Assembly (NCBI GenBank): GCA_964035545.1
Contig: OZ037768.1
Span: 7,059,241-7,123,240 of the forward strand
From: Bugula neritina
Taxonomy: Eukaryota; Bryozoa; Gymnolaemata; Cheilostomatida; Bugulidae
Direction: 5' to 3'
Length of the DNA: 64,000 bases
Shown: positions 1 through 12,700 of the stretch, piece after piece
How positions within the stretch are numbered: the first letter of the stretch is position 1
How the letters are laid out: every line of letters starts with the position of its first letter
The notes under the pieces: generated by a model
Seen by the model: only the letters and a program-made list of their open reading frames with translations
Databases searched by the model: none
What the model was told of the DNA's origin: nothing
Position numbers and translations under genes: made by a program

Positions 1-136
1 GTTTTGTGAATTTACTATTTGTTGTTGTTATGCTTATCTCAGAATGTCATGGTATATGTTTTAATAATTTATTTGCCATTGCTATGTCATTGCCATTTGT
101 TGGTATGGTTGCTTGTATCTGATGTTCTTTTTTTAG

Positions 137-793
137 CACAATGTTTGATATTGAGGCTATAAAAGATGCTCCCAAAGAGCATTGCGCCCCATACATTGAC
201 GTGAAGCCACAGCCAGTTGAGGTGGAAGAAGGAGACTGCGCTAAGTTTATTGCTAGAGTCAGCGGGTACCCGCGACCTAAGATAACCTGGAAGATTAACG
301 ACAGCGTTGTGGTGACTGTAAGTTGAAAAGTTGATAATTTTGAAAGGAATACAAAAAATATGGTTTGTTTTCACATGCCTAAACGTTGCCAAGCGATAAA
401 CAATGTTTTAGCTCAATATAGATAGGTGATTTATAACTTGAATTTTATTGAAAATTTCTCCAAGTAGAGGTAATGTAACTTGATGCAAGTTTGTTTTATA
501 TTGTATGTCCAACATACATATTGGTAAATCAGAATCTACACAAAATATTATATTAAATTAATCAATAGTGAAATAATATGTTTTGTTGACAGAGTTCAAG
601 GTTTAAAACACATTACGATGGCCATTGTTATCACTTGGAGATTCCGAAAGTAAGAGAGTACGACCAAGGGACAGTAACAATACACGCCGTCAATAGTCTA
701 GGGCAGGCAGATAGTACCACCCAACTTGTTGTTCATCCCACAGAAGATTTCAGACTCAAATTGCATCATCAGGATGTGGTTGATACATATGAA
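137..793 (+). CDS. Ig1 and following linker (exons 137-317 and 593-793)
   Basis: The first exon starts after a T-rich acceptor and gives the B and C strands of an I-set Ig domain, with G-Y-P-R-P-K-I-T-W around the core Trp. The second exon, joined in phase 0, finishes the fold (HLEIPKVREYDQGTVTIHAVNS) but its usual D-x-G-x-Y-x-C motif is degenerate (DQGTVTIHA, no Cys). It then runs into a charged linker that continues in exon 1020-1427. The upstream part of the gene lies before the window. Confidence 0.75.
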
Positions 794-3700
794 GTAAACA
801 CTCTTTTATAATTTATTAGCTTTGTTTATAGCTTTAGGAAGTGCACAGGTCAACTTCTGAAAACTAAATTTTGCTCTTATACTTACAGTTAAGTTTTGAC
901 ACAGTGCTCATGTTTCTAAAATATCCTAATGTTTACAAGTAAATTATATTATACATTATATTTATTATATATTCGTATACGTATTTTCATTAAGACAATT
1001 TTTGTTGTGTGATCTGTAGGTTCAACGGCGCAAGTTGTTGGAGTTACGGACCCTTCAACCAGAGATCAAAGTACCAGCCACCACGGTCATACAGATAGAG
1101 CGAGCTGTGCAAGAGAGACAACTTGCTGTTCATGAGTCACCGAAGATTCCCGAGACTCAGTTGAGAAAAGTTGAAAAGCCTGTGGAAACGCAGCCTAAAC
1201 CAGAAGTTGTGGAGGAAACCAAACCTGTACTCAAGTCTGCACCCAAGACTCCACCCAAGCCGAAGCATCCGATTGCACAAGCACCACAGTTCACTAAGCC
1301 ACTGTCACCCGTGAAAGCTGATGAAGGCCAGCCAGTCACTCTGACTGTTGAGTTTGAGGGATTCCCATCTCCCCAGATATCTTGGTATAGAGAAAGCTTT
1401 GAGATTAGACCGTCTAATGATTTCCAGGTTTGTATTCTTTGCTGTGTTGACTGTTTTTTTATTAACAATAGAGTTTTAGTGATTCCACATTTAGCCAGTG
1501 AAAAATTCTCATCTTTAGTACCAGGTGCCCAATGCTAAAAATCTTTTTCCCTGCAGACAAAGTGCTATCAGCCATAGATTTTTATTCGAGACTTTTGTCA
1601 CTTAATGTGTTATTCTGCATTTTAAATGAAAAAGGGTTTGTATTAAAAAAAACTATTAGTTTCTGTAGCGCATATATTTGGCACAAAATGTTGTAAAATA
1701 CTTAAAATCTTTAAACGTCTCAGAATATATTACTGTCATCTTTTTTAGCAAACACACTGTGGTCTGTACTTTGTAGATAACTGTAGACATTGGTAAATCC
1801 ACTTTACACTTACCTGAGGTGTTCCCTGAGGACCAAGGAATGTATATGGTAAAGGCATACAACCAATATGGCATGTCTCAATGTAAAGCCATGCTAGTAG
1901 TAGTTCCTGATGTCAACAAGCAACCTCAAGAGTCTATACCAACATTCACGAGTAAACTATCTGATGTTACGGGGGTTGTGGGTGAGCCCCTCTCTCTCAC
2001 AGTACAGTTGAAAGAACCACCAACACCAACATATCGTGTTGAGTGGTTTAGGGTAAGTCTGAGCGGTTTCTATATCTGCTGCATGAAAAATTGGGCGGTT
2101 ACAGCCAGGGGATTGTATTATATAGGTGCTCTTTTTATTTGATTAACTGAGGCATGTCATTTTTGAACCTTATAATACCAGTTTGAATATTTATAAGTTA
2201 CTAATTTTTTAGAAGAAGTAGTTTAGTTGATTTATGATTATAGTTTTTGTACCCTGAAATATTTGTTTTGCTTCTTTTTTAATGTAGTATATTCTGTGAA
2301 TGTTATACTTAGCCTTGTAGTTACACTTTGACATCTTTGTTTCAAAATATTTCATGTAGCCTACTTCTAAAACTTTATAAATATTGTATTGCAGAACACC
2401 AAGAAGCTTGATATTAGTCCAAGATATAAATTCATCAGTGAAAAGCATATAATAACTCTGCTCATCTATGAGCTGGTGCCAGACGACGCTGGTTTGTATG
2501 AAGTGCGAGTGACCAACAGTGCTGGGACCAACAGGTCTACTGCTAACATCACTGTGCAGAAACCGCGTACACCACTGCCTACACCCCCCTCGGTGGAGTC
2601 TGCTCCTGAAGTACTGCAGCCTCTTAAACCAGACTCAGTAGAAGAAGGAAAACCAGTTACTCTGCAGTGTACCATCAAAGGAGCTCCTGGTATAACATAG
2701 ATCTATTCATTCTATAGCATATGTTGTGTATTCACACATATTTTATGAACATATTTTTTATGCTAAGAATATTTCAAGAAGAGACTGCGTACGCTCTAAC
2801 ATTATTCTGTTCACAGGCTGCGTATGCTCTAAGAATATTCTGTGAAATGCATGTTTGCTTATGTAGTAAGACTGTATCTTTTCAAAATTGTATGGGTTAT
2901 TTAATTTGTGGTAATAACTAAGTAGGTAATATATTTACAACTGATTTCACTGTGCATGTAGGATCCTTGTAAAAGTAGAAAAATGATTTGATTTAGAAAA
3001 ATAGCTTTTTACTTCTCATTTGTAGCAGAGTTGACTTTGACAAGTGAGGATAGTTACATAATATATTTCTCTCTGTCACCATTATATGTTTACTGGCTGT
3101 CTTTGTTTATAGCACCTGCTATTATTTATTTAAAATAGGTTTAGCGGTATATTTACAACTGCTCTTCTATGTTATGTTTTCTTCTACTGCCAAATGTAAT
3201 TTTAATTTTTCTCCCACATGGCCTGTCCTTTCTTTAAAGTAAAAGTAGTAAGTCGGTTGAATTAAGTTTGTATCGTCTCATTTCTAGTTGTTACATGGCT
3301 GGTCAATGGTCAGATGATTAAGCAGTCAAAGTACTTTGACATGAAGACAGACGGTGATAAGCATACGCTGACCATTGCTGAAGCGTTTCCTGAAGACGAC
3401 GGGGAGTATATGGTAACAGCAAAGAACTCGGCTGGCCAAGTCTCATGCAAAGCAACTCTACATGTAAGTTTATATATGTGTGCACCCTGTAAGTGATCAG
3501 CATATAGCATATGTATGTATGTATATAATGTATATATGCATTTATGTAATGTATGTATGTATGTATATAACAAATGTATGCTTTTATGTATATATGCATG
3601 TATGTATATAACATATATATGTATGTATATATATAATATGTATGTAATGTATGTATAGAAGATATGGATTTATGTATGTATGTATATAGCATATGCATAA

Positions 3701-6700
3701 ATGCATATGTTATGCAACCATCAACTCTGCTGAAATAGTAAATCACGGTGACAATTTACTCAAAACCCAAAGACTGTATGATTTTGGTATCATGAAACTG
3801 TTTAGGTTGTGCCTGTATCTACTGAGGAAACACCTTTAGCAGAGGTACCCAAGGAAGTTGGTGCACCTCCAAGGTTTACACAGCCAATCACGTCTATAGA
3901 TGCATGTGAGGGTGAAAAGGTGACATTTGAAGCTGTTATTACTGGCACCCCTGCTCCTCAAGTGAAATGGTTCAGAGAGAATGAAGAGTTGACCGCCTCT
4001 CTTGACTTCCAGGTTAGTTTAAGCTGGTATTTTATGCTCGAAATGTATGCAAGTTTCTAAGCACATGACTAATTAGGACTTCTACTGTTGAAATTCTATA
4101 GTCTGTGTTCTGTTTTGCAATGATATTTTATGTTTATGTCTATGTTTTCAGATAACGCAAGAAGAGGATATTCATCGACTCACAATTCCAGAAGTCTTCC
4201 CAGAAGATAGTGGGTTATTCATGTGCAGAGCAACCAACAGCTATGGTATCGCTGAATGTACAGCCGAACTGTATATAGAAGGTATTTTCAATTACACAGT
4301 TTCAGAGTCAGCTGAATCTGTCATAGAATGAGACTCAAACAGGTGTCCTACGAGCTCGAAGTGGTAGTATAGGAAGTGGGGCACATCTGGCTAAGATAGC
4401 TGATAGGTTGGCTGCTGATTAGCACTGCTCCTCAGAATGCCCTGTCAGTTCACACTAGCTATGTTTGTCATTCCATGCATGTCAAGGCAACACAGTGTGT
4501 GGTGATGTGCGTGAGGGATGAATGAGAGCCTGCGGAATGCTGTGTAACAGTCAGTTTTCCAATCAGATTTTCTTTAGAACCGTCGCGAGTGTTATGTTGA
4601 CATTGCAGTTTGTCAGTCAAGTTTCATGTTTTGATAAAATGCAATTTCAACATATTTTGCTTTTGAAAAATAAATCTGATATTGATGAGTCGTACGTGAT
4701 GAGTTCTATAATTTCTTGCTTTAAAGAACAGCTTGACCCTGCTTCTGTCCTTACTGAATAATGTGTTTTACTTCGTAGAAACCAGGTTAAATTTTTATAT
4801 GTCTGGATTATTTTTAGACATAATCTTGTTTTACATTTTCTCAACTTTTCACACTTATTATCACTCCTGTTAATCTATTCTCCTGTCAAGAACCCAGCCT
4901 TTGTTTTATGCTACTATTGTAGTTTTTATTTATTATTATGAAATATAATACCTTTTAAAATGATAATTTCACGAACATTTCCCTGTTTGCACCCCTTGTG
5001 TTTTTCAACTACATTAACAGGCTCGGGCTATTCCAACACATCTTGCATTTTCCTTTTTATGTTTGTATTGATGACGCTAACATTTATATTTTTCTGAAAA
5101 AGTTTGTGCTGTTGCTATTGGCATGATCTCTACAGCTATACCCTACTGGCTAGAACATTGAATGTATGACAAAACCACATCCTTGTCTCAGCTTGGTGTG
5201 CCCTATGCTTTCCTATCTATGCAAAAATATCATTCATCATTTGACAATACTAAATGTTTATAACCAGTTTTCTCTTCTTCCGAAGTATACATTTTATATT
5301 CAACCAGAGTGAGTGTTATATTCTAGAAAATCTAAATTCACAGTTATTTTTGTTCAATACGAGATGTGAGGAAATTCTTGCAAGTTGCTCCCATATCAAG
5401 TGTAGCTATACAGGCTAATAGCTTGATTAGAAACAAAACTAAAAGAGAGATTTTATTAACTTTTTTCTTCAAAAGGTTTCATTAAAAACTGATAGCATTT
5501 GTAACTTCCTTAATTTTCATAGCATCTATTAATGTTTTCCGCCAGTTGAATTATGCTTTAAAAAATTTCTAGTAATTGTGTTTTCTGCAGCAAAATTCCC
5601 ATCTTAGTTTTTGTTGACTTTAAAATGCAAAAAATACTCAATTGCCTTGCGCCAATTAGTGTTGGTGAGTTGTATTGTCAAATGCTGAAACTCAGTGTTT
5701 GCATGTTGGAGATAGTCACAGGTAGCATTGGTGGTGCAATGGAGGCTCTAATGCATCTTGAATTTGCTGTATGTAAGCTTTCTACGACATTATTACTTTG
5801 CATGTAAGTACGAGTATTTTTTCATAATTTATTTAATCTTTTGTTGTATTTGCTTAAAGTTTTCCACCCCATTCCCTAATGATAGGGGTTTTAAAGCAGG
5901 CTAAGGACTGTCTCTCTCTCACCATGTTATCAAAACAGTTTTAAGAGCCTGTGTTTTGAGCACAAGTACTATTATTGTCAGATGCCCTTCCTGGCATCAC
6001 CAATGGTCCTGTTGAACTTGAACTAGCTCACATGTGTCATTTTAGGCCAGCGCTCTAATTGCTAGAGCATGCCTCTTTTCTAATACTTCATATAAGTATG
6101 ACATACAAAGTAGATATTTAACTCTGTTTCCACTTTTGGTAATTATTTTATATACACTTTATTGCTCAAAATAATGAAAATGTGATTGTAGCACCGAAAC
6201 CAGAAACTGTAGAAAAAGAAGTAAAGATGCCCAGCTTTGAGAAGCCACTTGCTCCTACGACTACCATTTTGAGAGGAGAAACTGCACAGTATGTGATCAT
6301 AAGTTGTGCTAATTACCATGTTTTTAATATTCAAATTTTGTTTTTTTATGTGTGATTTACACACATTCTGTTCATATAATAAAAATAGACTCAATTTTTT
6401 ATCTGGTGCAGTATAATTCTCTGTTGCTTACTAAATCTGTCAAGTTTATGTTTTTTTGTCTTCTTTTTTGCCTTCGTTTTTGTTACTCTGCTGTGTGCTT
6501 GCTTTCAGCCTGTCTGTGGATGTGGAAGCATACCCTCCAGCTCGCCATACTTGGTTCTTTAATGGTAAACATATTCGCACAACTCATAAGTACATCATCA
6601 TTGAAGAAGAGCGCAGAATTACTTTGAAGGTGGTGAACGCTCAACCTGAAGATGGTGGTGAATATACCATCAAATTAGACAATGAGTACGGCGATGTTTC

Positions 6701-9700
6701 CTGTACCACAACACTGATCATACAGCGTAAGCATAGCTGCAACTTTAATAATACACTATTTATATGCATCACGCTGCGTATTAGTTTATGACACATTAGT
6801 TTAAATTTACATTAAAAATCTCAATAACCTCTACCGTATTATTCATCACCTATACTCATGCATGTTTGTGAATGTGCTAATCTGAATATGTATTCTCATA
6901 GCTACCCAAAAAGAGGTTCAGCTGCCAAAGGTACCCCGCATCGTGGACGTCACTCCAACTAATGTCACGGAATCCCATCTCACTACTCTGGATGTGCCCA
7001 TCAAGTTTATAAAGACCCTGTCACCTGAGCTTTACGCCAAACCCAAAGAGCAAGCTCTGTAAGTTGCTTTTTGTTTTATGCTTTGTAGTTGCCAGTTGAC
7101 TGTTAGTTTAGCGTTTGACGAGAATACGCAGTGGTTATGAACTGGTGCTAACATATAATGTCTATGAATAAATAAACCAAGGTGCGGGCTGTGTATGTTT
7201 AACTTCACTATTTGCCCAACATGTTTTATTTGTTGTGTAGGTTTGAGATTGAGTTGGAGAGAAAGCCCGATACGGTGCAGTGGTTTGTCAACAAGATGGA
7301 GATTCAACCATCTCCGAGATATGAAGTGAGGAGTTCTGACAACAAATCTCACTTACTTGTGCACAACCTCACTCCTGCTGACAGGTAATTTGATCTATTC
7401 ATGTGCTCCATATAAAAGAGACGCTGATGATAAAAAGTTAAATTGTCATTTCTATATTGCAATATGAAACATCATTGTACACTCCTTAATTGTTGACAAT
7501 GCACTACACATTATGTATGCAAGTAAATATCAGGTTATTGGCATTCTTTGTGTGCTTGTAATAGTAGCTGTTATATTGATTTGTTGGTAATCTATTTCTT
7601 GTAGTGGCGTGTATTCGGTTGAGGTAACCGTGGGAGAGCAGAGATTTGTTTCCTCCTGTCAGCTTTACATTGAAGATGATGTGCCATTAGATAGGCCTGA
7701 AGAGCAAACTCTACTACCTCGTTTTGTTGAAAAGCTTCAGGATATTGAGGTGGACGATGGGGAGGAAATTGCCATACAGGTATGACAACTTCATCTTTGC
7801 TACTGGTTGTAAAATACTCAAATAATATCTCATTTGCTGTTATAATGTAAGCTGGTAAAGTTTCTAAAAGAGTTTGCAATTATCTGAAGCATCTCACCAT
7901 GATTTGTGATTGATTCGTTATGTAGGTTAAAGTAATAGGACAGCCTGTGCCAGAGCTCTCCTGGTATTTAGATGACGAGAATATTGATAATAACGAGGAT
8001 GTTGTGATAACCTATGATAGGCAGACTGGGTTCTGTAAGCTCATCTTTGTTGATATTATGCCTGAGGATGCTGGCATTTACACGTGAGTCATTAAAATTA
8101 ATCCTAAAACATGCAAGATGTTTTATTTAACCACACAATCTGTGGTATTTTAGATTTAATCTACAATCTAAAAAGCTAATACCTGCAATTTCTGTATTTA
8201 TTGTAAATTGTACATAAGCAAAAATTTAATAAATCAAGTGAATGTGTGAAATTATTTATATATTATTATGAAATTCTTTATATAAATGTAAGTGTGCTCT
8301 TTTAATTTTATTTATTTCTACAAATAACAAATAGCATCACTGACTCAATTCAATGTATACATTTTAGCTGTATCGCTAGTAACCCAGTAGGTGAAGCTAA
8401 GACTGAATGTGAACTTAAAGTTCGACCTGCAGTTGTAACCACTGATATCACGCAACTCACTTCTGCTAAGCCTGGAGAAACAGAAAATGTTCAAACATCC
8501 ACAATTATCATTCAGCAAACTCCGTCGGAAATGACGACCTCTGTGAATCAGGTATCCACGACTATGTACCAGGAGAGCCAGGATTCTACTGATACTTCAC
8601 AGGTATACAACTTAGTCAACAGTTGTTGACAAACTTCTACTTAAAATCTGTCAGTGGAAATTTTCTTACAGTAAATTTATGAGTTAGCAAAAATCAGAGC
8701 CTAAGGTCAACATTCAACTTGCGAGTTATTTTTCTGCCGCTTCAATATGTTTGTGATAAATGTTTATTGATAGTTTGCATTACCTTGGCTTCTATATATA
8801 GGTAGTTGAAAGCAGTGTTGTCCCTGAACTCGCGAAGCCGCGTCCGTCTAAGCTTAATGAATTACCCTGTGAACCTGTTCCCACGCTTACTGTTGAAGAT
8901 TCTGTCGATATTGCTTTATCCTTGTCAACTCAGCCACTTGTTGCTGAAGATTATATTTCTTATGAATCACATCAGGATAATGAGATTGCTGCTGAAGAGG
9001 CCATTGTTCCTCAAAGGAAGCTTGTACAAAAATCTCCAATAACTAGTGATGAGCATGTATGTTGTCATTTCAATGTTAGGTTAATTTTGTATGTTTTTTT
9101 TGATATTCTAACTACAGTTTTAAATTGATTCAAATTACAAGCAATGAGCTTTTATGATCCCTAATATTATTAGCTGCTTTTCATCTTTCAGTTATACGAA
9201 TCTGTGTTTGATCAGAACATCCTGCCCAGTGTGTTCCCTGCATGGTTTATTTATATGTGATCACCCTGAGTTATTGTAATTCCCTCTAGGAAGTTTCTCC
9301 CATTGCCGGTTATCCCAAGCAAACAAACTCACTTGACACAATTGTCATCAATGTGAGAAAAGAATCTCTTCAAAAATCAAGCACCATCAATAAACCTGTA
9401 TCCCAAGATGATAGTCTTACTCCGAAGGAAGCATTGCTATCAGCATCGAATTTAGAAATTTCTCAAAACTCATGGCTCGCAAATGAACCAGAAAAACAGC
9501 AATCTACTGAAGATGTTGCACCAACTCCTGAAATATCTATGGTTTTGCCAGAAGAGAAACCAGAAAGCAAGGTGGAAGTTGAAACACTTTCTTCAGTAGA
9601 ACTTTTAGAAGAATTGGTTCCTTCAGCACAAGAGCCAGAAAAGCAGCAAACTGCTGAAGATGTTACACCAACTCCTGAGATGTCTGCTGTTTTGAAAGAA

Positions 9701-12700
9701 GAGAAACCAGAAAGCAAGGTGGAAGTTGAAACACTTCCTTCAGTAGAACTATTGGAAGAATCAGTTTCTTCAGCACAAGAGCCAGAAAAACAGCAATCCT
9801 CTGAAGATGTTTCACCAACTCCTGAAACATCTACTGTTTTGCCAGAAGATACGCCAGAATGTAAGGTGGAAGTTGAAACACTTGCTTCGGTAGAACCTTT
9901 AGAAGAATTAGTTCCTTCAGCACAAGAGCTTGAAAAGCAGCAACCTGCTGAAGATCTTACACCAACTCCTGAGATGTCTGCTGTTTCACAAGAAGAGAAA
10001 CCAGAAAGCAAGGTGGAAGTTGAAATACTTCCTTCAGTAGAACCATTGGAAGAATCAGTTCCAATACTAAAGGAACCAGGAAAACAGCAATCTTCTGAAG
10101 ATGTCACACCAACTCCTGAGATGTCTGCTGTTTCACAAGAAGAGAAACCAGAAAGCAAGGTGGAAGTTGAAATACTTTCTTCAGTAGAACCATTGGAAGA
10201 ATCGGTTTCTATAGTAAAGGAGCCAGAAAAACAGCAATTATCTGAAGATGTTGCACCAACTCCTGAAATATCTGCTGTTCTGCCAGAAGATGCACTGGAA
10301 AGTCAGGTAGTCATTGAGACGCTTCCTTCAGTAGAACCATTGGAAGAATCGGTTTCTATAGTAAAGGAGCCAGAAAAACAGCAATTATCTGAAGATGTTG
10401 CACCAACTCCTGAAATATCTGCTGTTCTGCCAGAAGATGCACTGGAAAGTCAGGTAGTCATTGAGACGCTTCCTTCAGTAGAACCATTGGAAGAATCAGT
10501 TTCTCTAGTAAAAGAGCCAGTAAAACAGCAATTATCTGAAGATGTTGCACCAACTCCTGAAATATCTATGGTTTTGCCAGAAGATACACCAGAAAGCAAG
10601 GTGAAAGTTGAAACACTTCCTTCAATAAAACCTTTAGAAGAATTGGTTCCTTCAGCACAAGAGCCAGTAAAACAGCAATTATCTGAAGATGTTGCACCAA
10701 CTCCTGAAATATCTATGGTTTTGCCAGAAGAGAAACTAGAAAGCAAGGTGGAAGTTGAAATACTTGCTTCCGTAGAACCTTTAGAAGAATTGGTTCCTTC
10801 AACACAAGAGCCTGAAAAGCAGCAACCTGCTGAAGATGTTACACCAACTCCTGAAATATCTGCTGTTCTGCCAGAAGATGCACTGGAAAGTCAGATAGAC
10901 ATTGAAACACTTCCTTCAGTAGAACCATTGGAAGAATCAGTTTCTCTAGTAAAGGAGCCAGTAAAACAGCAATTATCTGAAGATGTTGCACCAACTCCTG
11001 AAATATCTATGGTTTTGCCAGAAGATACGCCAGAAAGTAAGGTAGATGTTGAAACACTTCCTTCTGTAGAACCTTTCGATAAACAACAGATTTTGTCTTC
11101 AGAAATCACAGAAGATTTGGAGTCTACTTGTTCACTCGAAATTGTACTGGAAAATGACGCTGGTTTCAAAGTTTTCAATGAACAATATACACAGTCAATG
11201 TCATTTGAGGTAGAAAATTTTCAGCCCTCACCAATTATTTTTCAGTCGCAAAACATGGTTGATATCGAGGAGCAAATGTCAGCTGAGTTTAGAAGTTTGA
11301 GCACAGATCGCACTAGTCTAATTGATGATAAGGAAGCAAGCCCTGGGAAACTCACATTTGATGTAACTCTCCAAGATAAGCCTATTTCAACTACAATAGC
11401 TAGCAGCTTCGAAGATGCAATCATTGATATTCCACAACTTAGCAGTATTTCACAGAGGCTTTCAACTATTGAAAAAGAAGCAGAGTTGCTTGTCCATGAA
11501 GTCATTCCTGCAGCTTTAGCTACACTTGGCAGTTCCTTGTTAGAAGATGATTTCCATGATAGCTTAGTCACCCAAGATTATTCAACTTATTCATTACTTC
11601 AGACTGATTCTGAACATGAGCGTTATACTTCCGAGCACGTCATCACACTTTCTGAAGAGATGCATTTTGAAGACATAGAAAATAGCACAATAGGAAAAAG
11701 GGATTCAACTGATGGTAGTTTTGAAATTGTTGAAGTACTATCAGATGATGAAGCTTTTGAGATTGTAGACGCTCCAAACTTGTCCTCTAGCACATATGAA
11801 ATTACTGACTCTGAAGATGAACCAACATTTTTTAAAACTCAAGATATGGCAACATCAACTATGGTAAACCACTTATTTCAAGCAAATTATTAGTGTGAAA
11901 TTTTTCCCATGTTGCCCACTATTCTGCTTGTCCTTGAACCTCTTGTGAACCTCCTAGTTTGTTTCCAACCATTCCTGCGTCTTTTGTTTTTGTAGTAATC
12001 ACATTTTTTTAGTTAGTGGATGTATTATATTTGTTTATGACTTTGTCTTTCAGTTACATGATGTACCAAAGGCTGAAGTTATTCAAAGAATGCCTGATTC
12101 TTCAGTCAGTGAAGTTGTTGCAGAGCATCAGTATATTGTAGAATTTGAGGATGAATTTATGAATTTGTCTCCCCCGAGGATTATAGAACCTTTGCAGCCA
12201 GCAGCCGTACTAGAAGGTATATAAATACTTATTCTATGCATTGCTATCAATGAAGAATAGCGTTAAAATATTGAAATAGTCATGTTTCAGCTCTGCTTAT
12301 GGAGTCCAAAACTCTATCTTCAAGATTTAAAGCTGTAGTTAGTATTACTTTCTAAACACTGTTGCTTCTTTAGTAATACAGTGTTTAAAGTCTATCTTTT
12401 ATTTGCTGATGACAGATAACTATGTTGAATGCACCCAATTGATAATTAGTGTTCCTAAATTTAGAATTTTCTCAATTAGTCTTAATGAAAACCGAGATAT
12501 TGTATTGTAGGTGAAAATGCTACGTTCACCTGTACTATAACTGGAGAGCCAACCCCTGATGTGCACTGGTTTGTCAATGACAGGGAACTCTGCAATACAG
12601 ATCGAATTTTCATTGACTTTGAAAATGGCGTCTGTACCATGCAAATTACTCATGTCACTTCTCAAGATGAAGCTGTTTATGTTTTGGAGGCCAGCAACAA

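Noticed and set aside
5625-5807. Open frame in the 1.9-kb intron with a gtatgt-like end
   Set aside because: The phase does not match the flanking exons and no domain or linker features are visible.
9353-9355. GTG as a start codon for a separate 846-residue protein
   Set aside because: The frame runs back in phase 0 to a good acceptor at 9289, so the codon is internal to the gene.
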